Source: an uncultured Eubacteriales bacterium (GTDB taxonomy: Bacteria > Bacillota > Clostridia > Oscillospirales > Oscillospiraceae). Taken from it: a DNA stretch of 64,000 bases. The position numbers and the translations under genes were made by a program. The number at the start of each line of letters is the position of its first letter. Within the stretch, counting starts at the first letter, position 1. Location of the stretch: assembly GCA_958402445.1 (NCBI GenBank), contig CATXTO010000008.1, positions 19,667 to 83,666 on the forward strand, in the 5' to 3' direction. A model generated the notes under the pieces. That model was not told the DNA's origin. It did no database searches and saw nothing but the letters and a program-made list of their open reading frames with translations. Shown here piece after piece: positions 7,064 to 15,088 of this stretch.

Positions 7064-8710
7064 ATGGATGATCATGCGCTGGCTCAGTTGCTTTTTCCCC
7101 ATGTGACGCAAACGCCCCAAGACCTGGAGCGCCAGTACCCATCCCGGGTTCTGCCGGAGGGCGCCGTGGTCACGCGTATGGCGCCCAGCCCCACCGGCTT
7201 TGTCCATCTGGGCAATTTGGTGCAGGGCCTGGTGGCGGAGCGGATGGCCCACCAGACCGGCGGCGTTTTATTCCTGCGGGTGGAGGACACCGACGCCAAA
7301 CGGGAGGTGCCCGGCGCGGTGGAAGTGCTCATCGACACCCTTGCGCACTATGGCATCCAATTTGACGAGGGCGCTACCAAGAACGGCGACCACGGTGCCT
7401 ACGGACCCTACCGGCAGCGTCAGCGGGCGGCGCTCTATCATGTTTATGCCAAGGAGCTGGTCCAGAAGGGCCTGGCTTATCCCTGTTTCTGCTCGGAGGG
7501 AGAGTTGGAGCAGATGCGTCAGCGGCAGGAGGCAGAACACGTCAATTTCGGCTACTACGGCCCCTGGGCAATTTGGAGAAATCAAGAGCTTCCCCAAGTT
7601 CAAGAAGCCTTAGCAGCCGGCCGGCCCTGGGTTCTGCGGTTCCGCTCTACTGGTTCTCTGGAGCGAAAATTCCAGTATCGGGACCTGGTGAAGGGCCCCC
7701 TGACCCTTCCGGAAAATGAGATCGACCAAATTCTGCTAAAATCTGACGGCATTCCCACCTATCACTTTGCCCACGCAGTGGACGACCACCTTATGCGCAC
7801 CACCCATGTGATCCGCGGCGATGAGTGGCTGCCAAGCCTGCCCTTCCATGTGCAGCTCTTCCAGGCCCTGGACTTCCGCCTGCCCAAATACGTCCACATC
7901 GGGCCCCTGATGAAAATGGACGGTGCTTCCAAGCGAAAGCTCTCCAAGCGAAAGGACCCGGAGCTGGCCCTGGCCTATTACAAAGCGGAGGGCTTTCCGG
8001 TCCAGGCGGTCTACGAATACGTGATGACTCTGCTAAATTCCAATTATGAGGACTGGCGTCGTGCCAATCCTGACGCAGATGCCGGAACCTTCCCGTTTTC
8101 CTATAAAAAGCTAAACCCCGCCGGCGCCTTGTTCGACTATGCTAAGCTCTGCGACATCTCCAAAAACGAGATTGCAAAAATGACCGCGCAGCAGGTCTTC
8201 GATTTTGCCCTGGCCTATGCCAAGGAGTTTGACCCTGCGTTCGCGGAGGTTCTGGAACAAGACCCGGCCTACGCGGTGCGGATTTTCTCCATTGGCCGCG
8301 GCGGTAGGAAGCCCCGAAAGGATTTGGCCACCTGGAAAGAGGTCAAGCCCTACATGGGCTTCTTTTACGACCAGTTTTTTAATGATGCGGCCGCCTTCCC
8401 GGACCAGTTCTCTCCAGAGGTAATCCGGTCCTGTCTGGAGGGGTTCCTGGATTCCTACGATTCTGGAGACGATGCCTCTGTCTGGTTTGATAAAGTAAAG
8501 CAGCTGAGCGCATCCAGGGACTTTGCCACGGATATGAAGGCCTATAAAGCTGCGCCTGACGCTTGGCCCGGCTCTGTGGCGGATGTGAGCACCTTCCTGC
8601 GCATTGCCGTCACGGGAAAGAGCAGTTCTCCGGATCTGTATACCGTGATGCAGATTTTGGGGCCGGAGCGGACCTCTGCCCGAATCCATCAGGCCATTGC
8701 CCGCCTATAG
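7064..8710 (+). CDS. gltX: Glutamate--tRNA ligase
   Basis: Class I aminoacyl-tRNA synthetase that charges glutamate onto tRNA (548 residues). The HIGH-type signature is SPTGFVHLGN (about 44-53) and the KMSKS-type loop is SKRKLSKRKDPE (about 287-298). Between them is the GluRS catalytic core (FLRVEDTD, YHFAHAVDDHLM, VIRGDEWLPSLP). The C-terminal anticodon-binding part is divergent, as in a GluRS branch common in Clostridia. The start at 7064 is preceded by GAGG; an upstream in-frame ATG at 6986 overlaps the promoter and is rejected. Whether it also charges tRNA-Gln cannot be told from sequence. Confidence 0.95.
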   Translation: MDDHALAQLLFPHVTQTPQDLERQYPSRVLPEGAVVTRMAPSPTGFVHLGNLVQGLVAERMAHQTGGVLFLRVEDTDAKREVPGAVEVLIDTLAHYGIQFDEGATKNGDHGAYGPYRQRQRAALYHVYAKELVQKGLAYPCFCSEGELEQMRQRQEAEHVNFGYYGPWAIWRNQELPQVQEALAAGRPWVLRFRSTGSLERKFQYRDLVKGPLTLPENEIDQILLKSDGIPTYHFAHAVDDHLMRTTHVIRGDEWLPSLPFHVQLFQALDFRLPKYVHIGPLMKMDGASKRKLSKRKDPELALAYYKAEGFPVQAVYEYVMTLLNSNYEDWRRANPDADAGTFPFSYKKLNPAGALFDYAKLCDISKNEIAKMTAQQVFDFALAYAKEFDPAFAEVLEQDPAYAVRIFSIGRGGRKPRKDLATWKEVKPYMGFFYDQFFNDAAAFPDQFSPEVIRSCLEGFLDSYDSGDDASVWFDKVKQLSASRDFATDMKAYKAAPDAWPGSVADVSTFLRIAVTGKSSSPDLYTVMQILGPERTSARIHQAIARL

Positions 8711-8725
8711 AGGTTGATATTTTAG

Positions 8726-8766
8726 GCCCCGGCGCGGATCATATAATCCGCGCCGGGGCAGCGTTT
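8726..8766 (+). terminator. Terminator of gltX
   Basis: A perfect 14-bp stem (GCCCCGGCGCGGAT / ATCCGCGCCGGGGC, loop CATATA) followed by a GTTTTCGT tract. Confidence 0.85.
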
Positions 8767-8842
8767 TCGTATCAAAATTTTTCAAACTTGGAAGCTGCAA
8801 AACCGGCTTTTGGCCGCTCGCCTGACATTCCTCAAAATGGCC

Positions 8843-8940
8843 CTGTAAGGGCGACCAAAGGTCGTCCGCCCAGAAACTTTCCTCTAACGAAACGTAGGGC
8901 GGCCTTTGGCCGCCTGTGGTCGAACACAGCTCGCCTCTAC
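8843..8940. repeat. Two divergent copies of the GTAGGGGCG palindromic intergenic repeat
   Basis: Between gltX and the WYL regulator lie GTAAGGGCGACCAAAGGTCG (8845 onward) and GTAGGGCGGCCTTTGGCCGC (8893 onward), followed by a mirror-image fragment ending TCGCCTCTAC. Both form short hairpins. They belong to the family seen in larger arrays at 43.5, 60.4 and 63.2 kb. Confidence 0.7.
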
Positions 8941-8947
8941 AGAATCT

Positions 8948-9961
8948 CTATTGGTGGTGCGGCTGTAGGGAACGCCCCTCTGCCACCGCGCACTGCGCCA
9001 GCGCCTGCCGGCATAAATCGGCGCACTGCTGCGCCACGCGACTGGGATATAGAATTTGCGCCTGATCGCCGAAGCCAATGACCCAACTTAAAAAAATCGG
9101 CGACACGGCCACCTCTGCGGTAAAAGTGAAATGTTCCCCACCGTCCGGAATCAGCATGGCGTCGCCGCCGAACCGATCGTAAATGACCCCCGCCAGGCGG
9201 TTGGCGAAGCGCAGCTTCACTGGAGTCGTCTCTCCCGCGAACATTTGGAACACCTTTTTTCCATAGGCCCCCAAGGCCTGTCCCGTGAGCTCCGGACAGG
9301 GGATGCGCGGCTTCTCGGACAGCTCAATCCTGAGCATACGGTCCACCCGGTAATGGGTGACGCCGTGCCGTTGGGTGTGCGCCAACAAATAGTAATTTTC
9401 ACTATCCTGACACAGCGCGTAGGGACTAGCCTGATACGGCCCAGGACGGAACCGCTGCTGGTGACCCACGTCCCAGTCAAAATATTGAAACAGAATCTGC
9501 CGGTTTTGGGCAATGGCTTCCTGAATGGCATCCAGATTGTAATAAATGCTCTCATTCATGCTTTTTACCCGGCCGGATATCACCACTTGGCGACGCAAAA
9601 GCTGTTCCTCATACCGATTACACAGGTGCAGCAGTTTTTTAATCAAATCATTTGACTTTCGCTGGGTCAGAAACCGGGCGGACCGAACCGCGTCTACCAG
9701 GAGCTTCAGCTCTGGGAGCTCAAAAGCCCCAGAGGCGAGATAAAACCCGCCCCCCGGCCCCCGCTGATTTTCAATATCCAGTCCGTATTCCTGCAACGCC
9801 CGAATATCCGCGTAAACGGTCTTTCTGTCGCAGGAAATACCTTGCTCCTTTAAATAGCCAGCGAGCTTTTGCGCGGAGGCCGGATGGGCCTGACTGGAAT
9901 TTCGCTCCAGGTAATCCCGCAAATACAAGAGCTTTAATTTTTGTCCGTCGGATTTTGCCAT
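8948..9961 (-). CDS. YafY-type transcriptional regulator with WYL domain
   Basis: A 337-residue regulator. A winged HTH occupies residues 1-75 (ASAQKLAGYLKEQGISCDRKTVYADIRALQEYG), then a WYL effector-binding domain (about 140-230: ILFQYFDWDVGHQQRFRPGPYQASPYALCQDSENYYLLAHTQ would be its core), and a C-terminal extension with the conserved RFANRLAGVIYDRFG. WYL proteins sense nucleic acid or small ligands. It is divergent from nfo, with CAGGAGGCG eight bases before its ATG. The target is unknown; divergence from a DNA-repair gene is suggestive but not proof of regulation. Confidence 0.85.
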   Translation of the reverse strand: MAKSDGQKLKLLYLRDYLERNSSQAHPASAQKLAGYLKEQGISCDRKTVYADIRALQEYGLDIENQRGPGGGFYLASGAFELPELKLLVDAVRSARFLTQRKSNDLIKKLLHLCNRYEEQLLRRQVVISGRVKSMNESIYYNLDAIQEAIAQNRQILFQYFDWDVGHQQRFRPGPYQASPYALCQDSENYYLLAHTQRHGVTHYRVDRMLRIELSEKPRIPCPELTGQALGAYGKKVFQMFAGETTPVKLRFANRLAGVIYDRFGGDAMLIPDGGEHFTFTAEVAVSPIFLSWVIGFGDQAQILYPSRVAQQCADLCRQALAQCAVAEGRSLQPHHQ

Positions 9962-10080
9962 AAACCTTCGCCTCCTGGGTATACCATACCATAAGAGGCT
10001 GAGAAAGAAAACCTTTTGTTGCCATTTCGGTCTAAAAATGGTAGGATTAACAAATCAGAAAACCGATCGGAGGAAGCACC

Positions 10081-10935
10081 ATGGCCTATTTTGGATGTCA
10101 TATGTCCGTGGCCGGCGGGTACCAAGCTCTTGTCAAGGAAGCTGCGGCCATCGGCGCCGACACTTTTCAGTATTTTACCCGAAATCCCCGGGGCAGCCGG
10201 AGCAAGGCGCTGGATTCTGCGGATATCGACGTCGCTGTGGAGTTAATGCGGAGCTTGGGCTTTGGACCGGTGGTGGCCCACGGCTCGTATACCATGAATC
10301 TGTGTACTGCCGACCCGGAAAACCGGGCGTTTGCTGCGCGGATTCTGCGAGAGGATTTGTCCCGGGTGTCACAGCTTACCGGCGCGTTTTATAACTTTCA
10401 TCCAGGCAGTCACGTCGGCCAGGGCGTACAGACCGGGATTTCCCAAATTGCCGCAGCATTGGAGCAGGCGCTGGCTTTGGAGCTGCCTGTGACGGTGCTC
10501 CTGGAGACCATGTCCGGCAAGGGCAGCGAAGTCGGCGGGCGGTTCCAGGAGCTGCGGCAAATTTTGGATGCTGTGCCTGACCGGAGCCGTTTGGGTGTCT
10601 GCCTGGACACCTGCCACGTTTGGGACGCCGGCTACGATATTGCCGGTAACCTAGACAGCGTTTTGGCGGAGTTCGATCAGGTTGTCGGCTTAGACAGGCT
10701 CCGGGTTTTGCATATCAACGACTCCCAAAACCCCCTCGGCTCCCGGAAAGACCGGCATGCCTGCCTGGGGATGGGAAAAATCGGCGCAGACGCCCTGGAA
10801 AAAATCATCACACATCCCGCGCTTGGGCACCTGCCCATGATTTTAGAGACGCCCAACGACCTGGCCGGACACGCCCGGGAAATTGCCCTGCTGCGACAGT
10901 GGCAGAGCGGGGCCCATGCAACTGCGGGGATTTAA
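10081..10935 (+). CDS. nfo: Endonuclease IV (AP endonuclease)
   Basis: Zn-dependent AP endonuclease of base-excision repair, cleaving 5' of abasic sites. At 284 residues it has the family length. It opens GCHMSVAGGY and carries metal-ligand motifs across the TIM barrel: FNFHPGSH-like YNFHPGSHVGQG, LLETMSGKG, LDTCHVWDAGYD, HINDSQNPLGSRKDRHACLGMGKIG and LETPND. The ribosome site GGAGGAAG precedes the ATG by about six bases. It stands alone between the divergent WYL regulator and the FHA-FtsW promoter. Confidence 0.96.
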   Translation: MAYFGCHMSVAGGYQALVKEAAAIGADTFQYFTRNPRGSRSKALDSADIDVAVELMRSLGFGPVVAHGSYTMNLCTADPENRAFAARILREDLSRVSQLTGAFYNFHPGSHVGQGVQTGISQIAAALEQALALELPVTVLLETMSGKGSEVGGRFQELRQILDAVPDRSRLGVCLDTCHVWDAGYDIAGNLDSVLAEFDQVVGLDRLRVLHINDSQNPLGSRKDRHACLGMGKIGADALEKIITHPALGHLPMILETPNDLAGHAREIALLRQWQSGAHATAGI

Positions 10936-10947
10936 ATATTTCTTAAA

Positions 10948-10976
10948 TTGACAACTGAGCAAAAAAACGGTATGCT
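10948..10976 (+). promoter_or_regulatory. Promoter for the FHA-FtsW/PBP operon
   Basis: TTGACA at 10948-10953 and TATGCT at 10971-10976, 17-base spacer, leaving a leader of about 95 bases before the gene. Confidence 0.65.
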
Positions 10977-11078
10977 TGCAAATAGAATGGGGCGTTATAA
11001 ACATAACCCCGGAGGAACGGACCGGCTGTGGTACCTTTGCAGTCAGTCTGATATGGGAAAGGCAGGTGGCAACAAACG

Positions 11079-12827
11079 ATGCAGTCATTTTTTGACGCGC
11101 TGCAGGTGCTGGGGCAGTCTCCCATCGGCGGCCCGGGCAGCATTCTGTTCGCCAACCTATACGGTGCGGTCATCCGGATTCTGCTCCCGATCTTAGCGTT
11201 TTTGATCCTTCTGCGGTGTGCGAAATCCCTCTTGACCTTTCGAAAAGAGCCGGAAATTTGGGCTTGGCTGAATCTCCCGGATGGCAATCAACTTCCGATC
11301 ACCCACTGGGAGAATATCATTGGCCGTAACAAAAGAAGCGATATTATCATTGATTTGCCCACCATCTCCCGGAGCCACGCCGTCCTGACTCGATATGACG
11401 ACGGGTCCTGGACCATCAGCGACATTGGTTCCAAGGGCGGGATCAGCGTCAACGGCGAGCGCGTCGAGCTGTACGCCCTGGAGCCAGGCGACGTCATTTC
11501 CCTTGGCGGTCTGGAGATGACTCTGGAACCCATCACGGAAAACCAGGAGGCTTATCAGACCACCCTGCGCACCAAGGCCGGGCACCAATATCACCCATGG
11601 CTGACCCTGCTTTTGCTGAGCCTGTTTCAAACCTTAATGACCTTTCAAATGCTCTTTGTCAGCAAGGCTGATGATCTGTTCCACATTGCGCTGGGCTTCG
11701 GAACCATTTTCGCCGTCCAGTGGCTTTTGTTCACCTTTTACCGTATCATTCACCGGCGGGGCTACGAGGTGGAGACCATTGCCTTTTTCCTCTCTACCCT
11801 GGGCATGGCGGTCATCGCCACCGTGGCCCCAAACGAGGTGGTCAAGCAGCTCATGGCCATGGCCCTTGGGCTTGTGGCGTTCCTCTTTGTAGGATGGTCC
11901 CTGCGGGACCTGGAACGGGCTAAGAAAATTCGGTATCTGTCCACAGCCTTCGGCTTGGCTCTGTTGGCGGTAAACCTGGTCTTTGGCAAGGAGTATTTCG
12001 GAGCCAAAAACTGGATCGAGCTGGGTCCGTTTTCCTTCCAGCCCTCGGAACTCGTCAAAATTTGCTTTGTATTCGCCGGTGCCTCCACCATGGACCGGAT
12101 TGTGACCAAGCGAAACCTGTTTCTGTTCATTGCTTACTCCGCCATCATCTGCGGGTGTCTGGCGTTAATGAACGATTTTGGAACGGCGCTGATCTTTTTC
12201 GCCGCCTTTCTTGTCATCGCTTACCTTCGCTCCGGCAACTTCGCCACCATTGCGCTGGCCTGTGCTGCCACTGGCTTCGGCGGCGTCATGGTTTTGAAAT
12301 TTCGCCCGCACGCCCTGCAGCGGTTCGCATCCTGGCGCCATGTCTGGGAGGTTCCCCTGGCGGGCGGTTACCAGCAGACCCGGGCCATGATGTGCATCGC
12401 CTCCGGCGGCCTGCTGGGACTGGGCGGCGGCAAGGGCTGGCTGAAATATGTCGCAGCCGGCGATACGGACCTGGTGTTCGCCACCGTCTCTGAGGAGTGG
12501 GGCCTGCTGATATCCATCATGATGGTGCTGGCGGTGGTGTGCCTGGGCGCCTTCGTGGTCCGCTCCGCCAGTGTCGGCCGCAGCAGCTTCTATACCATCG
12601 GCGCCTGCGCGGCAATCAGTATCTTGATGATTCAAACCATACTCAACGTGCTGGGTACGGTGGACCTGCTGCCTCTGACTGGGGTGACGTTTCCTTTTGT
12701 CTCCAACGGCGGCTCCAGTATGATCTCCGCCTGGGGCCTTTTGGCCTTTATCAAGGCGGCGGATACCCGGCAAAACGCCAGCTTTGCCATCCGGCTGCCG
12801 TCTCGAAGGAGGAGTGAGGATGAATAG
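11079..12827 (+). CDS. FtsW/RodA/SpoVE-family glycosyltransferase with N-terminal FHA domain
   Basis: A 582-residue SEDS protein. A membrane helix (about 30-50) is followed by a cytoplasmic FHA domain (about 78-150) with the phosphothreonine-binding residues in IIGRNKRSDI and TISRSHA. The FtsW/RodA polytopic domain then runs to the end (ELGPFSFQPSELVK, LMNDFGTALIFF, GGKGWLKYVAAGDTDLVFATVSEEWG, TGVTFPFVSNGGSSM). SEDS proteins polymerise lipid II into glycan strands together with a class B PBP, and the next gene encodes one, overlapping by eight bases. FHA fusion suggests control by a Ser/Thr kinase (PknB/PrkC type), none of which is in the window. Confidence 0.92.
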   Translation: MQSFFDALQVLGQSPIGGPGSILFANLYGAVIRILLPILAFLILLRCAKSLLTFRKEPEIWAWLNLPDGNQLPITHWENIIGRNKRSDIIIDLPTISRSHAVLTRYDDGSWTISDIGSKGGISVNGERVELYALEPGDVISLGGLEMTLEPITENQEAYQTTLRTKAGHQYHPWLTLLLLSLFQTLMTFQMLFVSKADDLFHIALGFGTIFAVQWLLFTFYRIIHRRGYEVETIAFFLSTLGMAVIATVAPNEVVKQLMAMALGLVAFLFVGWSLRDLERAKKIRYLSTAFGLALLAVNLVFGKEYFGAKNWIELGPFSFQPSELVKICFVFAGASTMDRIVTKRNLFLFIAYSAIICGCLALMNDFGTALIFFAAFLVIAYLRSGNFATIALACAATGFGGVMVLKFRPHALQRFASWRHVWEVPLAGGYQQTRAMMCIASGGLLGLGGGKGWLKYVAAGDTDLVFATVSEEWGLLISIMMVLAVVCLGAFVVRSASVGRSSFYTIGACAAISILMIQTILNVLGTVDLLPLTGVTFPFVSNGGSSMISAWGLLAFIKAADTRQNASFAIRLPSRRRSEDE

Positions 12828-14193
12828 AATTGCCGGACGTTCCAAATTCGCCATGATTTTGGCCGCGGTGTTGATTCTCGGCCTTGTGGTCTTCGTTGCA
12901 GAGTATCTGTTCCAGGCCCATAACTGGGTGGTGTTCTCGGGCAGCCCGCATGTCTATACGGGTTCCAACTTGGACTGCGGCTTGGTCACAGACCGGAACG
13001 GGACCTTGCTCCTGGACGCCACCGATGGTCGGACCTACGCCGAGAGCGCCACCCTGCGCAAATCCACGCTGCACCTGCTGGGGGACCGGTATGGTTACAT
13101 CGACGCCCCCGCGCTGTCTGAATATAGCAGCCAGATGGTGGGATTTGACCTGCTCAACGGCGTGTATACCACCGACGGCACCGGAGGGCAGGCAACTTTG
13201 ACCATCAGCGCGGAGGCGCAGGAGGCGGCTCTGAAGGCCCTGGATGGCCGGAAGGGGACTGTGGGCGTGTACAATTATAAAACTGGGGAAATACTCTGTG
13301 CGGTCTCCTCTCCCACCTACGACCCGGATGATGTGCCGGACATTGAGGGAGATACCTCCGGCGCTTACGAGGGGGTATACCTGAACCGCTTTACCCAGGT
13401 CACCTATGTGCCGGGCTCCATCTTCAAGCTGGCCACCACCGCGGCAGCATTGGAGGAAATTGGCGACATCGAAAGCCAGACCTTTCTGTGTAAGGGCTAT
13501 TATGAGGTGGGTTCGGAGCAGGTCGTCTGTGACGGCGTCCACGGCGAAGTCAACATCAAGCAGGCCCTGATGCACTCCTGCAACAGCGCTTTCGCCCAGA
13601 TTGCCCTGGAGTTGGGCGCGGATCGGCTGGACCGGTATATGAAGAAGTTTCAGATTACAGAGCCCGTTTCCTTTGACGGCATCACCACCGCAGCCGGGCG
13701 GTTCGATTTAGAGGGTGCGGCTAAGCTCAACGTCGCCTGGGGCGGCATCGGGCAGTATACCGACGCCATCAATCCGTGCCGGTTTATGACCTTCATGGGT
13801 CAAATTGCCGGCGGTGGAAAAGCGGCCACCCCTTACCTGGTGCAAAAAGTCACCTCCGGCGGCATCAGCAAGTATAAAGCCCGTACCCACGAGACCGAAC
13901 GGGTATTCTCCGCCGCTACCGCCGCCGCCTTACAGGAAATGATGCACAACAATGTGGTGAAGGCCTACGGCGAGAGCAACTTTCCGGATGTCTACGTCTG
14001 TGCCAAATCCGGGACCGCCGAGGTTGGGGGGGGGAAAGCCCCCAACGCCACCTTCGCCGGATTTGTGGCGGACGACGAATATCCGCTGGCTTTTGTAGTC
14101 ATTGTGGAAAACGGCGGCTCCGGCAGCCGCACCTGCGTGCCGATCGCCTCCAAGGTCCTGCGGGCCTGTATGGATGCCATGGACCAAGCATAA
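12820..14193 (+). CDS. Class B penicillin-binding protein (transpeptidase), PbpA-like
   Basis: A 457-residue single-pass membrane transpeptidase cross-linking peptidoglycan. A membrane anchor lies at about 10-32, and then a short dimerisation/pedestal region. The penicillin-binding domain carries all three motifs: SIFK in VPGSIFKLAT (Ser about 200), SCN in MHSCNSAFAQ (about 253) and KSGT in CAKSGTAEVGGGK (about 396). The start at 12820 has AAGGAGGAG upstream and overlaps the FHA-FtsW stop, marking a translationally coupled SEDS-bPBP pair. Length and pairing resemble PbpA-RodA of Actinobacteria rather than FtsI. Confidence 0.93.
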   Translation: MNRIAGRSKFAMILAAVLILGLVVFVAEYLFQAHNWVVFSGSPHVYTGSNLDCGLVTDRNGTLLLDATDGRTYAESATLRKSTLHLLGDRYGYIDAPALSEYSSQMVGFDLLNGVYTTDGTGGQATLTISAEAQEAALKALDGRKGTVGVYNYKTGEILCAVSSPTYDPDDVPDIEGDTSGAYEGVYLNRFTQVTYVPGSIFKLATTAAALEEIGDIESQTFLCKGYYEVGSEQVVCDGVHGEVNIKQALMHSCNSAFAQIALELGADRLDRYMKKFQITEPVSFDGITTAAGRFDLEGAAKLNVAWGGIGQYTDAINPCRFMTFMGQIAGGGKAATPYLVQKVTSGGISKYKARTHETERVFSAATAAALQEMMHNNVVKAYGESNFPDVYVCAKSGTAEVGGGKAPNATFAGFVADDEYPLAFVVIVENGGSGSRTCVPIASKVLRACMDAMDQA

Positions 14194-14198
14194 ATCAA

Positions 14199-14226
14199 TT
14201 GCTTTTCGGCAGGAATCTGCTATAAT
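14199..14226 (+). promoter_or_regulatory. Promoter for the GtrA-like gene
   Basis: TTGCTT at 14199-14204 and a consensus TATAAT at 14221-14226 with a 16-base spacer. The spacer contains the left arm of a 15-bp inverted repeat. Confidence 0.6.
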
Positions 14227-14263
14227 AGCCCCAGGAAAGGCTAGAATTGCAGATTCCTGCCGA
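14206..14263. repeat. 15-bp inverted repeat bracketing the -10 box
   Basis: TCGGCAGGAATCTGC (14206-14220) and GCAGATTCCTGCCGA (14249-14263) are perfect inverted copies separated by 28 bases that hold the TATAAT box. In RNA read from the upstream PBP gene the pair would form a hairpin followed by TTTT, i.e. a terminator; in DNA it is a plausible operator. Confidence 0.7.
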
Positions 14264-14302
14264 TTTTCTATCGAAAATTATCTAACCGGGGAGGCGCTTT
14301 GC

Positions 14303-14791
14303 TTGAAAAAACTTTGGACGTGGGTCACTGGCCTCATCCACAACAGCTCTTTTCTCCGCTTTGCCATTGTCGGTGTGATCAACACGCTGGTGGGCAGCGG
14401 CACCATGTTCCTGCTGTATAACTGCATTCCCTGGGCCACCCCGGCGGACAGCACCCTGCCCTACTGGATCTCCACTGCCGCCAACTATGTGGTCGGCAGC
14501 GTGGTGAGCTTTTTTCTAAATAAATACTTCACCTTTCGCAGCCGCAGCTGGTCCTGGAGCCAGGTATGGAAGTTTGCTCTCAATATTGCCGTTTGCTACG
14601 GCGTAGCGTATGGTTTGGCCAAGCCCCTGGTACGCCTGGCCCTATCCGGCGCCGACAAGCAGGCCCAGGAAAATCTGGCCATGCTGGTGGGCATGGTGCT
14701 GTTTGTCTGCCTCAATTATTTTGGCCAGCGCTTTTTCGCCTTTCGCGTCAAAATGGAAGACGCCGGCCAGTCGGACGAATCCCCGCGCTGA
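14303..14791 (+). CDS. GtrA-like membrane protein
   Basis: A 162-residue protein with four predicted membrane helices, matching the GtrA/DPMS1 family: LRFAIVGVINTLVGSG at the first helix, TAANYVVGSVVSFFLNKYFTF at the second, then LNIAVCYGVAYGLA and LAMLVGMVLFVCLNYFGQRFFAF. Family members help move lipid-linked sugars or act beside glycosyltransferases in surface polysaccharide synthesis. The start is TTG at 14303 with GGGGAGG upstream; no ATG exists before the first helix. No glycosyltransferase partner is adjacent. Confidence 0.85.
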   Translation: MKKLWTWVTGLIHNSSFLRFAIVGVINTLVGSGTMFLLYNCIPWATPADSTLPYWISTAANYVVGSVVSFFLNKYFTFRSRSWSWSQVWKFALNIAVCYGVAYGLAKPLVRLALSGADKQAQENLAMLVGMVLFVCLNYFGQRFFAFRVKMEDAGQSDESPR

Positions 14792-14840
14792 GTTCCTGCC
14801 GTGCGCCCAAATCTTCCAAAGAAAAATGAACACAAAATGG

Positions 14841-14877
14841 CCGCCTCCTGCATATGGTTACGTAGGGGGCGGTTTTT
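14841..14877 (+). terminator. Hairpin with T-tract that also contains the next gene's ribosome site
   Basis: CCGCCTCCT (14841-14849) pairs with AGGGGGCGG (14864-14872) and is followed by TTTTT, so it reads as an intrinsic terminator of the GtrA gene. The right arm is at the same time the only Shine-Dalgarno sequence for the ATG at 14878. Confidence 0.7.
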
Positions 14878-15030
14878 ATGTGGCGACGCAACCAAATTTG
14901 TGCCATCGCGCTTTTGGCGTTTGGGCTGGGAATTCTTGTTGGAACGGCCTGTTCCTCCACCGTGCTTACCGTTTTCGTGGGTATCATCTGCCTGTGTCTG
15001 GGATGCATGATGCTGAAACGAAAAAAATAA
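14878..15030 (+). CDS. Small hydrophobic membrane protein (50 residues)
   Basis: Begins MWRRNQICAIALLAFGLGIL and ends KRKK. It has two short hydrophobic stretches (about 7-24 and 28-46) with four cysteines, flanked by basic ends, suggesting a helical hairpin with both ends in the cytoplasm. Similar tiny membrane proteins are common in Clostridia but their function is unknown to me. AGGGGG eight bases upstream supports the start, although that site is buried in a hairpin. It precedes the SipL-like sporulation gene by 58 bases. Confidence 0.6.
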   Translation: MWRRNQICAIALLAFGLGILVGTACSSTVLTVFVGIICLCLGCMMLKRKK

Positions 15031-15088
15031 CGCATATCCTTGTCCACTTGCGCGTATATACTACCACAACGTGTAAGGAGTGAGCGAT

